Positions 29,845-40,101 are shown, counted from the first letter of the stretch. The stretch is 52,387 nucleotides of DNA from Myxococcales bacterium (GCA_009692535.1 SHYZ01000005.1:1-52387), one strand, 5' to 3'. A program made the numbers and translations. Notes: a model not told the origin generated them from the sequence alone.

Positions 29845-30957
29845 TCACGCCGTCGGCGGCCCGCGCCCCTTCAGAAAGCCCTCGATGATCGCGACTTCGC
29901 CCTTGCTGCCGATGTACAGCGGCGTGCGTTCGTGCAGCTTCTTCGGCGTCTTGTCGAGGATGCGCGTCGCACCGTCGATCGCGCTGCCGCCCGCCTGCTC
30001 GATCAGCAAGGCCATCGGGTTGGCTTCGTACATGAGCCGCAGCTTGCCTCCCGGCGCCTTGGCGGTCGCCGGATAGAGGAAGACGCCGCCCTGCATCAGG
30101 ATGCGATGGAAGTCGGCGACGAAGCTGCCGACGTAGCGCGAGCTGTAACCGGCCTCCGGAGTCTTGGTCCACGCGAGGTACTCCTGCGCCTCCTTCGGGA
30201 AGGAGCCGGAGTTGGCCTCATTGACCGAGTAGATCCTCTTGCGATCGGGGACCTTCAAGCGCTCCTGCACCAGGACGTAGGCGCCGATTTCGGGATCGAG
30301 CACGAACTGGTGCACGCCGTTGCCAGTCGTGTAGACCAGCGTCGTCGCGCCGCTGTAGAGCACGTAGCCGGCCGCGACCTGCTTGGCGCCCGCCTGCAGG
30401 ATCTCGGTCTGCACGTCGCCGCCTTCGGCCCACTCGCTGCGGTCGGGCCGCACCAGGATCGAGAAGATCGTCCCGGTCGGGATGTTGACGTCGATGTTGG
30501 ACGAGCCGTCGAGCGGATCGAACAGCACGAGGTACTTGCCGGTGCGCCCGGTCTCGGTCAGGTCGACGACCGTCTCGTTCTCCTCGCTCGCCAGCGCGCC
30601 GACGCTGCGGCGGTAGCCGATGCAGTGCATCAGCAGGTCGTTGGCGATGCGGTCGAGCTTCTGGACCGTCTCGCCCTGCACGTTCTGGTCGCCGGTCGAT
30701 CCGAAGATGTCGACCAGCCCGGCCTTGCGCACCTTCGACGCCAGCACCTTGGTGGCGATCGTGATGCCCGACAGCAGGAAGGAGAACTCGCCGGTCGCCT
30801 CGGAGTGGCGCCGCTGGTTCGAGATGATGTGCTGCTGGATCGTGACCAGACCCGGCAGCAGCTCGCTGTAGCCCCCCGCCGCGTTCTTGCCGGCCTTCGC
30901 GCCTACCTTCGCGCCTGTCTTCGCGCCTGCCTTCGAATCGTCGCCTGCGGTCGCCAT
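29845..30957 (-). CDS. fbp: Fructose-1,6-bisphosphatase class I
   Basis: GALASEENE, LVLFDPLDGSSNIDVNIPTGTIFSIL, GKLRLMYEANPMALLIEQAGG. Confidence 0.95.
   Translation of the reverse strand: MATAGDDSKAGAKTGAKVGAKAGKNAAGGYSELLPGLVTIQQHIISNQRRHSEATGEFSFLLSGITIATKVLASKVRKAGLVDIFGSTGDQNVQGETVQKLDRIANDLLMHCIGYRRSVGALASEENETVVDLTETGRTGKYLVLFDPLDGSSNIDVNIPTGTIFSILVRPDRSEWAEGGDVQTEILQAGAKQVAAGYVLYSGATTLVYTTGNGVHQFVLDPEIGAYVLVQERLKVPDRKRIYSVNEANSGSFPKEAQEYLAWTKTPEAGYSSRYVGSFVADFHRILMQGGVFLYPATAKAPGGKLRLMYEANPMALLIEQAGGSAIDGATRILDKTPKKLHERTPLYIGSKGEVAIIEGFLKGRGPPTA
30895..30930. repeat. 12-bp tandem repeat (3 units) coding (G)AK-type repeats in the FBPase N-terminal tail
   Basis: cttcgcgcctac / cttcgcgcctgt / cttcgcgcctgc; protein KAGAKTGAKVGAKAGK. 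Confidence 0.85.
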
Positions 30958-31004
30958 CGTCGTCGCCCCTCTTGCCGAAGGCTACGCGACGCGACCGCTC
31001 GCCA

Positions 31005-31820
31005 TCACTTCCGGCGGACGGGCTTGCTGTCGAGCAGCTCCATCCCCTTCGGCAGCTTGGCGAGCTCGACTCCTGCCGCGACCTCACCGCCTGCGATCAG
31101 CAGCGCGACGACGTGCGTCGTCCCCGCCGGCAGCGGGCCGGTCTCGACCAGGAAGCGGCCGTCCTTGTCGAAGGCCACCTCGCGCAGCAGCGGGGTCAGT
31201 CGGCCATCACCCTGCCGTGCCGCGAGCGCGACCCGGCCACCCGCGATCCGGCCGCTTCCGGCGACCCTCCCATCACTGCCGACCGCCTGCAGAGTCACGC
31301 CCTCGAGTTCGGGCAGCTTCAAATCAGCGCGATCGGCGTCCGGGAGCTTCTGCAACTGCTCCGGATCGAGCCGCTCGAGCAGGCGCGTCCGCGTCCGCTC
31401 GTCGGTGCCGTAGATCAGCGTCAGCTCGCGCTCGGCGCGCAGCAATGTCGGATCGATCACGCAGAACTTGAGCGACTCACTGTCGGCGTGCGCCTCGCGT
31501 TCATAGTTGCGCACCGCAACATCGCCGATCCAGAGAATCGGGTCGAGCGCGCGGACCGGAAAGCGGGTGCCATGGAGTACCACGTGCCAGCCGCCGCGAT
31601 GGAGCGTCTCCGTGCCGTCCGTCACGGTGCGCCACGGCGGGCTGAAGCGCGCCTCGCGCAGCTCGTAACCGGTCACGGTGAGGCGGCCGTACTCGATCGA
31701 CGGCGGCGGCGCCGGGACGTCCTGCTTGAACGCCGGAGCGATCGCGAACGCCGGAGCGATCGCGAGGACGGCGACGACAACTGTGGAGGCAGCGGCGAGC
31801 GGGCGAAGGCGGAAGTTCAT
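31005..31820 (-). CDS. Secreted hypothetical protein
   Basis: MNFRLRPLAAASTVVVAVLAIAPAFAIAPAFKQDVPAPPP...; signal peptide. Confidence 0.6.
   Translation of the reverse strand: MNFRLRPLAAASTVVVAVLAIAPAFAIAPAFKQDVPAPPPSIEYGRLTVTGYELREARFSPPWRTVTDGTETLHRGGWHVVLHGTRFPVRALDPILWIGDVAVRNYEREAHADSESLKFCVIDPTLLRAERELTLIYGTDERTRTRLLERLDPEQLQKLPDADRADLKLPELEGVTLQAVGSDGRVAGSGRIAGGRVALAARQGDGRLTPLLREVAFDKDGRFLVETGPLPAGTTHVVALLIAGGEVAAGVELAKLPKGMELLDSKPVRRK
31728..31763. repeat. Exact 18-bp tandem duplication in a signal-peptide region
   Basis: gaacgccggagcgatcgc x2 giving AIAPAF-AIAPAF. Confidence 0.9.
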
Positions 31821-31836
31821 CGCGGGTTCCTCGTCG

Positions 31837-34812
31837 TCACTTCGTGAACTGCACGTTGTCGAACGCCAACAGGCCGGTGTTGGAGAAGTCGAACACCACC
31901 TTGCTGATCTTGGTCAGGTCGAGCCCCGAGTTCTCCTGCGTGAACGCACGCAGCGGGACCATCACCGAGTTCAGCATGCTCTTGCGGCCGGTCCACGGGT
32001 GGGAGTAACCGAGCGGAATGGTCGTGAACGCCCTGGCCTCGACCCCGAGACGCTGGCGCACGCCATTGGCGTCCTCGAGTTCGACCGTGAAGTTCTGGCT
32101 GCCGCCGGGATTGAGAACCTTGCTGTCCCAGATCTGCGCCGTGCGCACGGAGATGAAGGCGTAGCCGGAGACGTCCTGCCACGCGACCGGGATCGCCGAT
32201 TCGTAGGTCGTGACCTGGTTCCAACCGACGATCATCCCGCTCGTGTCGTGCTTGAAGCTGCCGTTGTAGTTGCCCGGCCGGAAGCCGCTCTCGATGAACG
32301 TGAGCGGGGTCGGGGCAACCGTCACCGCGCCGCCGAGCGAGTTGGTGAAGACGTCGGCGGGCGTCTGCTCGAAGTCGTCGACGTCGAGCCGCTCGCCCGG
32401 TTCGTAGTTCCAATGGGTCTCGACGGCAGGCAGCAGCGGCGACTGAATGGTGTCGCGATGGAACGCCAGCATCTCGCGGCGACCCTGCAGCCACGCCATC
32501 CACCACGAGGTCATGTAGACCCGGCCAGTGTCCTGCTGTTGCTGCGCCGTGATCCGCCCGCCGCCGACGCCGTCGGAGCCACCGTTCCAAGCCGGATCGA
32601 TCCAGACGGTGTTCCAGCTGTTGTGGTCGGCGCCGTAGACGAAGGCCTGCGACTTGGTGGCCCGATGGCCTGAAGGCGCAGCGCGGTCGTAGAGCTGCGC
32701 GCCGTCGTTGTCGATCACGTCGCCGTCGCTCGACCCCATGATGTTGAAGGTCGGCGTGTCGTCCATCACGAACACCACCGGCCCGCCACCCGGCGGCGTG
32801 CTCCAGTTGTAGTCAGTCGGCGCGATCAGGATCGCCGCCGCGATGTTGTAGCCGAGCGCGAGATCCTGGTTGATCTGCACCGCCGCCGCCACGCCCTCGC
32901 CACCGCGCGAGTGACCGGCGAAACCGACGTGGTTCAAGTCGAGGCGATCGTAGAAGCGACCGCCGTACGTGGCATCGGGCACCGCCGGGTTGTCCCAATC
33001 GGTCCAGTAACGCAGGTGCTCCAGCATCAGCGCGCCACGCTCGATGAAGCGATCGGTCGGGCAAGCGGTGATGTCATATGCGTCGATCGAGATCGCGATG
33101 AAGCCGTGGCTCGCCCACAGATCGAGCAGGTAGTCGTAGCCCTTGTGGTTCGGGATCCGGCCGCTGCTGCAGGTGCAGGCACCGCTCATGCAGACGTTGT
33201 GGTTTCCGTGCAGGATGAGCACGACCGGAAAGCGTCGGGTCGTCCCGTAGACCGCCACGTTGCTGCCGGCGGTCGCGCCGGGATAGGCGACGACGGCGCG
33301 GACGTCGACGTTCTGGTCCTGGTACTGCCCGTACGGGATGTCGTAGGCGTCGATGAAGTCGTAGTCGGTGCGGCCGACCGGGAAGGGCCCGAGACCGGCC
33401 GGATCACTCACGACGACCAGCGCCTTGCCGTCGAGCGAGTCGATGATGTCGAAGCCAGGGGTGTACTCGCCATCGAAGAGCGAGTTGGTCGGCGGCAATG
33501 AGGGCGGCGGGCTGCCGGGCGCGCCGGCGCCAGGCGGACTGAGCCGCAGCGAGTCGCGGAAGTCGAGGACGACATCGAACTCGAGGCCGTCTCCGACCGG
33601 GTCGGGATCGGTCCAAGCCAGCAGGATCCCGGCTGCGACCGTGCCGGGTTTCAGCGACCTGACCTCGATCCCCTCGGTCACGTCGAAGAGCTTCGGCTGT
33701 GCCGACCAGCCCGCCGCGTCGCGCGACGGCATGACGTAGATCATCGCGAGCTTCGACTTGGGGTGGTCGGGCGGGATCTCGGAGGGATCGAGGTTCACGT
33801 AGACCGAGTTGTGGCGGATGAAGACGTCTTGGCGGCGGAAGGTCGGGAACTTGCTGCCGACCGTGCGACGCCCGGCAAGATTCGCCTCGATGTCGCCGGT
33901 CGCGAGCGGGACCAAAGCCGGCGCCGGCTTCTCGATCACGAGGCCGACTTCGTAGCCGTGGAACAGCGCGTCGGTCGAGCGCAGCGTTGTGGTCGCGCCC
34001 GTGCGCGGGTCGTTGATGCGGGCGACCAGATCGAAGGCGCCGGTGCGTTGCAGCACCGTCGGCCAGACGCGCGCGGAGAAGCTGGTCGCGCCTGGCGCCA
34101 GCACGATGCGCTCCTTCTGCGCGCTGCCTTGTGCACCGGTCACGTCGATGACGTCGTCGCCGTCCTGCCAATCGCTGCGATCACCGACCAAGAACAGGTC
34201 GACGATGGCGCCCGCAGGCAGATGGTCGGCTGAAACCCAGATGTCCTGCGCCTGCGACTCGAAGCTGGTGCGGTAGTTGCCAAGACGATCGCTGAACCAG
34301 AAGTTCGGCGACTGGCGCTGCGCCAAGCGCGGCACCGCGAGCGACGTGATCAAGCGACCGGCGCCGAAGTTGAGCGGGTCGGCCTGACGTACCTCGACCG
34401 TCAAGGTCCGGCCGCCGGGCGTGCTGCCGGCGAGGTAGCTCTCCGCTGTCGCGAAGTCGGCGAATCCCCAGCCGCCATTGCCGCGGCCATCGGGATCCAG
34501 CCCCGTCACTCCCGATTCCCACCAGAGCACTTCGGGCTCGATCACGCCGTCGAGGTTGGCGGTCGCGCGGGCGAGGCCGAGCTGCGCGCCGAGGTCATCG
34601 ACGAGTTGCAGGTCGTACACCATGCGCGGCACCATGCCGTCGACCTGCACGGCGAGCGTGTCGCCCACCTCGTAGGTCACGATGGCCGTGCTGCGCTTTC
34701 CCAGCAGCTGGATCGCGGGCGCGGGTCCACCCTGCGCTGCGGCAGGAACGGCGACGGTCGCGACGGCAGTCGTGGCGAACGCCGCGACCAGGAGACCAAA
34801 CGAGGCGTGCAT
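31837..34812 (-). CDS. Large secreted alpha/beta hydrolase-like protein
   Basis: Signal peptide (MHASFGLLVAAFATTAVATVAVPAAAQ); VVLILHGNHNVC, HVGFAGHSRGGEG (GxSxG nucleophile elbow). Confidence 0.75.
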   Translation of the reverse strand: MHASFGLLVAAFATTAVATVAVPAAAQGGPAPAIQLLGKRSTAIVTYEVGDTLAVQVDGMVPRMVYDLQLVDDLGAQLGLARATANLDGVIEPEVLWWESGVTGLDPDGRGNGGWGFADFATAESYLAGSTPGGRTLTVEVRQADPLNFGAGRLITSLAVPRLAQRQSPNFWFSDRLGNYRTSFESQAQDIWVSADHLPAGAIVDLFLVGDRSDWQDGDDVIDVTGAQGSAQKERIVLAPGATSFSARVWPTVLQRTGAFDLVARINDPRTGATTTLRSTDALFHGYEVGLVIEKPAPALVPLATGDIEANLAGRRTVGSKFPTFRRQDVFIRHNSVYVNLDPSEIPPDHPKSKLAMIYVMPSRDAAGWSAQPKLFDVTEGIEVRSLKPGTVAAGILLAWTDPDPVGDGLEFDVVLDFRDSLRLSPPGAGAPGSPPPSLPPTNSLFDGEYTPGFDIIDSLDGKALVVVSDPAGLGPFPVGRTDYDFIDAYDIPYGQYQDQNVDVRAVVAYPGATAGSNVAVYGTTRRFPVVLILHGNHNVCMSGACTCSSGRIPNHKGYDYLLDLWASHGFIAISIDAYDITACPTDRFIERGALMLEHLRYWTDWDNPAVPDATYGGRFYDRLDLNHVGFAGHSRGGEGVAAAVQINQDLALGYNIAAAILIAPTDYNWSTPPGGGPVVFVMDDTPTFNIMGSSDGDVIDNDGAQLYDRAAPSGHRATKSQAFVYGADHNSWNTVWIDPAWNGGSDGVGGGRITAQQQQDTGRVYMTSWWMAWLQGRREMLAFHRDTIQSPLLPAVETHWNYEPGERLDVDDFEQTPADVFTNSLGGAVTVAPTPLTFIESGFRPGNYNGSFKHDTSGMIVGWNQVTTYESAIPVAWQDVSGYAFISVRTAQIWDSKVLNPGGSQNFTVELEDANGVRQRLGVEARAFTTIPLGYSHPWTGRKSMLNSVMVPLRAFTQENSGLDLTKISKVVFDFSNTGLLAFDNVQFTK

Positions 34813-34971
34813 CAGAGACGTCCTCGGAATGATGAACGCGGTTCGTCTGGAGGTCCAGACGAGCCACGCCTAGAGCAAGACGAAGGGCGCGTTCTAGCCC
34901 TCACCCCGGAAACGGGCAATGCTTGGCGGCCCTGCGCGCCTCCGCGTGCGGATCCGAACCGAGGAGCTGCG

Positions 34972-35571
34972 ATGCGCATCGTGAACTGTTTTCTGCTCGC
35001 CGTCGCAGCCGGAGCGCTGCTACTGGCAGCTGCCCACTCGATCCCGTCACGCACGGCAGCGTCCGTGCCGCTGCAACCGGTCATCGTGTTCCTGCTCCGC
35101 CATGCGGAGAAGGCGCCCGCGCCGCCGAAGGACCCCCCTCTGACGGATGCCGGCTCGGCGCGCGCGTCGGCGCTCGCCGACCTGCTCGGCGGCGCCGGCG
35201 TGACCCATCTGTTCGCCAGCGAGTTCGTGCGCACGCAGCAGACGCTCGCGCCGTTGTCGGCGCGCGTCGGCATCGAGATCGCGGCCATCGGCGCGGCGAA
35301 ACCCGCCGAACTCGTCACGCAGGTGCGTGGGCTCCCCGCCGGTTCGATCGCCGTCGTCGCCGGCCACAGCAACACGATCCCCGCGCTGGTGCGCGCGCTC
35401 GGCGGCACGCTCGACGGCACCGTGCAGGGCAGCAGCGGCGAGCAGCTTCCGGACGACGAATACGGCCGGTTGATCGAGCTGATCCTGCCGGCGCCGGAGC
35501 CAGCCGCGGCCGCCGCGAATGTGACGACAGCCGCCGTGAAGTCGCTGCGATTGCACGTGGGCGCACGCTGA
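34972..35571 (+). CDS. Secreted histidine phosphatase family protein
   Basis: ATG at 34972 after GAGGAG; VIVFLLRHAEKAP (RHAE), LFASEFVRTQQTLAPL, VVAGHSNTIPALV. Confidence 0.85.
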   Translation: MRIVNCFLLAVAAGALLLAAAHSIPSRTAASVPLQPVIVFLLRHAEKAPAPPKDPPLTDAGSARASALADLLGGAGVTHLFASEFVRTQQTLAPLSARVGIEIAAIGAAKPAELVTQVRGLPAGSIAVVAGHSNTIPALVRALGGTLDGTVQGSSGEQLPDDEYGRLIELILPAPEPAAAAANVTTAAVKSLRLHVGAR

Positions 35572-35575
35572 GCCG

Positions 35576-36355
35576 ATGAACCTCGTCGTCCTCGAAGCCG
35601 GCGATTTTGTCGCGCGCATTGGCAGTGGCGGAACTGGCGATGAAGCCGGTGGCGGCGACGGCGGCGGAACGCCCGGCCGGCGCGGCCGCTGGCGCGTCGT
35701 GCTGCGCGGGCGACGCTTCGAACATCTGCGCACCGTCCATCGCGCGGAATCGGGGCGCGAGCTCTGCGTCGGCGAGCTCGGCGGCGCCGTTGGCCGCGGC
35801 GTCGTAGCAGCGATCGACGCCGAATCGGCGACCCTCGAAGTCGAGCTCGACCACGCGCCGCCACCGAAGCTCGCCGTGGTTCTGCTGCTCGCGCTGCCGC
35901 GGCCGAAGACCCTGCGTCGCGTGCTGCAGACGGTGGCGACGATGGGCGTCGCGCGCGTGGTGCTGATGAACTCGTGGCGCGTCGACAAGAGCTACTGGAA
36001 GAGCCCGCAGCTCGAACCTGAAGCGATCGCGGAGCAGTTCCGCCTCGGCCTCGAACAGGGCGGCGACACCATCGCCCCCGAAGTCACGATCGAGCGCCTG
36101 CTGGTCCCGTTCGCGCGCGAACGACTCGACCCGATCGCCGCCGATTCGACGCGCCTGATCGCCCATCCCACCGCCGCCGCGGAGTGCCCGCGCGCCGTCG
36201 CCGGCCCGATCACCCTGGCGCTCGGCCCCGAAGGCGGATTCATCGCCGAGGAGATCGCGCTATTCGAGCAGCACGGTTTCTTGCCCGTCGCCCTCGGACC
36301 GCGCCTCCTACGCGTGGAGCAGGCGCTGCCGGCGCTGCTCGCTCGACTCAGCTGA
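35576..36355 (+). CDS. rsmE: 16S rRNA (uracil1498-N3)-methyltransferase
   Basis: GPITLALGPEGGFIAEEIALFEQHGFLPVALGPRLLRVEQALPALL: RsmE SPOUT motif. Confidence 0.9.
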   Translation: MNLVVLEAGDFVARIGSGGTGDEAGGGDGGGTPGRRGRWRVVLRGRRFEHLRTVHRAESGRELCVGELGGAVGRGVVAAIDAESATLEVELDHAPPPKLAVVLLLALPRPKTLRRVLQTVATMGVARVVLMNSWRVDKSYWKSPQLEPEAIAEQFRLGLEQGGDTIAPEVTIERLLVPFARERLDPIAADSTRLIAHPTAAAECPRAVAGPITLALGPEGGFIAEEIALFEQHGFLPVALGPRLLRVEQALPALLARLS

Positions 36356-37500
36356 CGGGCGCGCGATCGATTGCGCGCCAAAAGGCGAAGCAGGCGATTC
36401 CGATGGCCGCGCCGCCGAAGTGGGCCCATGCGGAGATCGAGCCGTCGCCGAGCGCTTGCAACCCACCGAGCAACAACTGCAGCACCATCCAAAGCAAGAA
36501 CAGGGTCCAAGCCGGCAGCGCCATGAACTGGCTGCGCCAGAAACTGCCGGTGTCGAACCAACGGAACATCTGGATCAGCCTCGGCGGCCGGAAGACGATG
36601 GCTCGCGTCGGCCAGCAGAGCACGTAGCAAACGAGCAGCCCCGAGACTCCGCCGCTGGCGCCGATGCACGGGAGGTCGCCGCGTGGATCGATCGCCGCGT
36701 GGAACGCATGGCCCGTCGCGGTCGCCGCCGCCAGCAGGAATGCAAGGCGCACTCGGCCGAAGCGCTGTTCGAGGTCATCGCCAGTGAGCAGCAGCAGCCA
36801 CACGTTCCCGAGCAGGTGCCAGAATCCGGCATGCACGAAGAAGGCGCTGAAGGCCGTGAGACCGAGCGCGCGGAACGCCGCGTCCGGCACGAAGCCGAAG
36901 CGCTGCACCGCCGACTCCGGATCGCGCAGCGCCAGCAACCAAGCCAGCACCAGCGCACCGGCAACACTCCAGGTCAAAAGCGGCGGCCCTCGCCCTCCTT
37001 CGAAACTGGAATACGCCCCGACCGGCAGCCCGAAGAACGCCAGCACTTGCTTGTGGACTGGGAGGCCGTCGAGGTCGACGGCGTTCCGCCTCGCGCGAAC
37101 GCGCGAAGTTGTTGCGCACCTGCTCGACGAGGAGCGCGCGTCGCGCCGCCGTCACTGCGTCGTCATCGCGCGCCACGCGCGGTCGAGTCGGCACCTGCGC
37201 GATCTCGCGCGGATCGAACCAGACCAGCCGGCACCAGCGACAGATCTCGAGTTCGACTCGAAGCGCGCCCGTCGTCACCGCGATGCGCCGCGCCATCCGG
37301 CGGCATGCGGGACAGTCGATCGCGCGGGTGGCAACGCTCTCCGCGACCGCACTCAACAACGCGGCGAAGAACTCCGGTTGTGCCATGCGCTGCAGTGCCT
37401 TGACCAAGACCGCGCGCCCGCCACACTTGGCACAGGTGAACGAAGCGTCGCCGAACCACGCCTCCGACCCCAGCAGTGAACTACATTCCGGGCAGCGCAT
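36348..37500 (-). pseudogene. Zinc-ribbon + rhomboid intramembrane protease, apparently frameshifted
   Basis: Zinc-ribbon half (MRCPECSSLLGSEAWFGDASFTCAKCGG...VRNNFARSREAE) in the ORF 36775-37500 frame; rhomboid half (...DLDGLPVHKQVLAFFGLPVGAYS...GASGGVSGLL...) in the other frame; switch near 37078-37092. Confidence 0.7.
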
Positions 37501-37542
37501 CGCGTCGAGCCTCGCGCACGATCACCCGTGGTGCAAGCGTCC

Positions 37543-38814
37543 TCACGCCTCCGCCGCACAGCGTCCCGCCAGCGCGCCGGTCGCGAATGCGGCGGTGAAG
37601 TTGTAGCCGCCGATCGGACCATCCAAATCGAGCAACTCGCCGGCGAGGTAGAGGCCGGGGACGCGGCGCGATTGCAGCGTGGCGGGGTCGACTTCGTCGA
37701 GCGGGACGCCGCCGCGGGTCACTTCGGCGAAGTCGAAGCCGCGGGTGCCGGCGATCGAAAGACGAGTCGCGAATAGAGCGTCGAGCAGGCGCGCGCGCGC
37801 GGCGGCGCCGAACTGCGCGAGCAGCAGATTGGGCGCGAGGTTCGCCTGCTCGCAGAGCATTTCGGCGACGCGGCGCGGCAGGAGTTCGGTGACGGCGGTG
37901 CGCACGAGGCGTGGATCGGCGTCCTTCATCGCGGTGACGAAACGGGCGTCGAGCTCCTTGCGTTCAGTCGTCGGCAGGAAGTTGATCGCGATCGTGACGC
38001 TGGCGACGCTGCCGACCAACTGCTCGGCGACGCTGCCACCGAGGTTCATCGGCGCGGGGCCAGAGAGACCAAAGTGGGTGAACAGGAGCGCGCCGCGCTG
38101 CGTGATCGGCCGCTTCGCGCCCGTATTTGCCGGCGCCGACAGCGTCATCACCACATCTTCGAGCGTCACGCCCGACAGCTCGCGCACCCAAGTGGTCGTC
38201 GTGACCAGCGGCACCAGCGCGGGCGCGGTCGTCGTGACGGTGTGACCGAGCGCGCGCGCGAATGCATAGCCGTCGCCCGTCGTCCCGACCTTCGGGTAGC
38301 TGCGCCCGCCGACTGCCAGCACTAACCGCGGCGCGCGCAGCTCGCGATCGGCGGTCACGACCACGAACGTCTCGCCCTCGCGCTCCACCGCTTCGACCGC
38401 CGCGCTGCCGACGAACTCGACGCCCGCATGCGTCAGCTCCGCCTCCAGCGCGTCGCGCACTTCGACCGCGCGATCGGAGACCGGAAAGACCTTGCCACCG
38501 GGTTCGACTTTCGTCGCGACGCCGAGCGACTCGACCCACGCGCGCAGTTCGCGCGGCCCGAGCTCGCGCAGCGCGTGGCCGAGGAAACGGCCGCCGGCAC
38601 GCCCGTACGCTTTCGCGATCTCCGCGGCTTCGCAGTCGTGCGTGAGGTTGCAGCGGTTGCCGCCGCTGATCAGGATCTTCACGCCGGGGCGCGCGGCCTT
38701 TTCGAGCAGCGTCACGCGTCGCCCGCGCTTCGCCGCCGCCAGCGCCGCGGTGATGCCCGCCGGCCCAGCGCCCACGACCACCAGATCGGCGCGACCGGCC
38801 GTCCCGTCGCTCAC
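37543..38814 (-). CDS. HI0933/YhiN (BaiN-like) family flavoprotein
   Basis: DLVVVGAGPAGITAALAAAKRGRRVTLLEK, GVKILISGGNRCNLTH, GGVPLDEVDPATLQSRRVPGLYLAGELLDLDGPIGGYNF. GTGA overlap with the upstream gene. Confidence 0.9.
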   Translation of the reverse strand: MSDGTAGRADLVVVGAGPAGITAALAAAKRGRRVTLLEKAARPGVKILISGGNRCNLTHDCEAAEIAKAYGRAGGRFLGHALRELGPRELRAWVESLGVATKVEPGGKVFPVSDRAVEVRDALEAELTHAGVEFVGSAAVEAVEREGETFVVVTADRELRAPRLVLAVGGRSYPKVGTTGDGYAFARALGHTVTTTAPALVPLVTTTTWVRELSGVTLEDVVMTLSAPANTGAKRPITQRGALLFTHFGLSGPAPMNLGGSVAEQLVGSVASVTIAINFLPTTERKELDARFVTAMKDADPRLVRTAVTELLPRRVAEMLCEQANLAPNLLLAQFGAAARARLLDALFATRLSIAGTRGFDFAEVTRGGVPLDEVDPATLQSRRVPGLYLAGELLDLDGPIGGYNFTAAFATGALAGRCAAEA

Positions 38815-40031
38815 GTGCGCCGCAGCAGCGCGATCGCTTCCAGATGGAGCGTGCGCGGGAAGAGGTCGACCCCGCGCACCGCGCCGAGCGCGAAGCCCGG
38901 CTTCAGCAACGCCAGATCACGCGCAAAGGTGAACGGATCGCAGGAGATGTAGACGAGGCGGCGCGCCGGGCTGTTGAGCAGCGCCTTGATCAGCCGATCG
39001 GAAAGGCCGCGGCGCGGAGGATCGACCACGATGGCGTCGATCGGCCCGGCTTCCGACAGTTTCTCGAGCTGCTGCGCTGCATCACCCGCGTGGAACAGCG
39101 CCCGCTCGGAGAGCCCATTCGCGCGCGCGGCCCAGCGCGCCGACTTGACCGCATCGGCGCTGTATTCAATGCCGGCGACATGCGCGCCCGCGCGCGCGGC
39201 CCGCAGCGCGATCGGTCCGACGCCGCAGAAGAGATCGACGATCCGCTGCTCGGCGAGCGGCTCCTTGCCCGGCATCGCGGTGCCGTCGGCGAGCATCCAC
39301 ATCACCTCGGCGTAGAGCAGCAGCGCCTGCGCCGAGTTCACCTGCATGAACGTCTGCAGCGATGTGCGCAGCTTCAAGCCGTCGCTCACCTCGTTGATCC
39401 AGGCGCGACCGGCCAGCGGGATGGTCTCATCGCCGAGGATCGCATGGTCCTCGTCGTCGGAATGGATGTTCTGCACCACGCCGACGAGGCCCGCGCCGCC
39501 GAGTCGTTCGAGCAACTTGTCGGCGAGGCCGCGAATCTTGCCGTAGCCCTTCGCCTGCACCACGATGCCGGCCAACATCTCGCCGGTCCCTTCGCCGATG
39601 CGCGCGACCAGATGGCGCAGCATCCCGCGACCGGTGCGCGCGTCGTGGATCGCGATCTTCAGCTCGGCGACGATCGCCTTCGTGGCCAGCAGCACCTCGG
39701 TCAACTTCGGGTGCTGGATGAGGCAGGTCTCGAGGTCGACGATGTGGTGGCTGCGGCGCTCGAAGAAGCCGGCGACCGGGCCGCTCTTCGACCAGCCGAA
39801 CGGCACCTTGATCGAGTTGCGATAGAGCAGCGGCTCCTGCGCCCCGATGATCGGCAGGAACGGCGCGCGCTCCAGTTCCGCGTGGCGGGAGAACGCGGTC
39901 TTCAGCTTCTCCTCTTTCGCCCGCAGTTCGTCGGCGTAGGGGATGTCGAGCGACGTGCAACCGCCGCAAGGACCAAAGTGGGGACAGCGGACCGGTTCCG
40001 TGGCGGTCGCGGCTGGAAGTACGTGCGTCAT
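38811..40031 (-). CDS. RumA/RlmD-like 23S rRNA (uracil-5)-methyltransferase
   Basis: CPHFGPCGGCTSLDIPYADELRAKEEKL; RIVDLFCGVGPIALRAA; IVDPPRRGL; LVYISCDPFTFARDL. Confidence 0.88.
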   Translation of the reverse strand: MTHVLPAATATEPVRCPHFGPCGGCTSLDIPYADELRAKEEKLKTAFSRHAELERAPFLPIIGAQEPLLYRNSIKVPFGWSKSGPVAGFFERRSHHIVDLETCLIQHPKLTEVLLATKAIVAELKIAIHDARTGRGMLRHLVARIGEGTGEMLAGIVVQAKGYGKIRGLADKLLERLGGAGLVGVVQNIHSDDEDHAILGDETIPLAGRAWINEVSDGLKLRTSLQTFMQVNSAQALLLYAEVMWMLADGTAMPGKEPLAEQRIVDLFCGVGPIALRAARAGAHVAGIEYSADAVKSARWAARANGLSERALFHAGDAAQQLEKLSEAGPIDAIVVDPPRRGLSDRLIKALLNSPARRLVYISCDPFTFARDLALLKPGFALGAVRGVDLFPRTLHLEAIALLRRT

Positions 40032-40101
40032 CGCAGCCTTATAAGTGGCCGCGCTTCGGGCACTGCGAACGAAGGCGGGAACGAAAACAAAGGAGCCGTT
40101 G

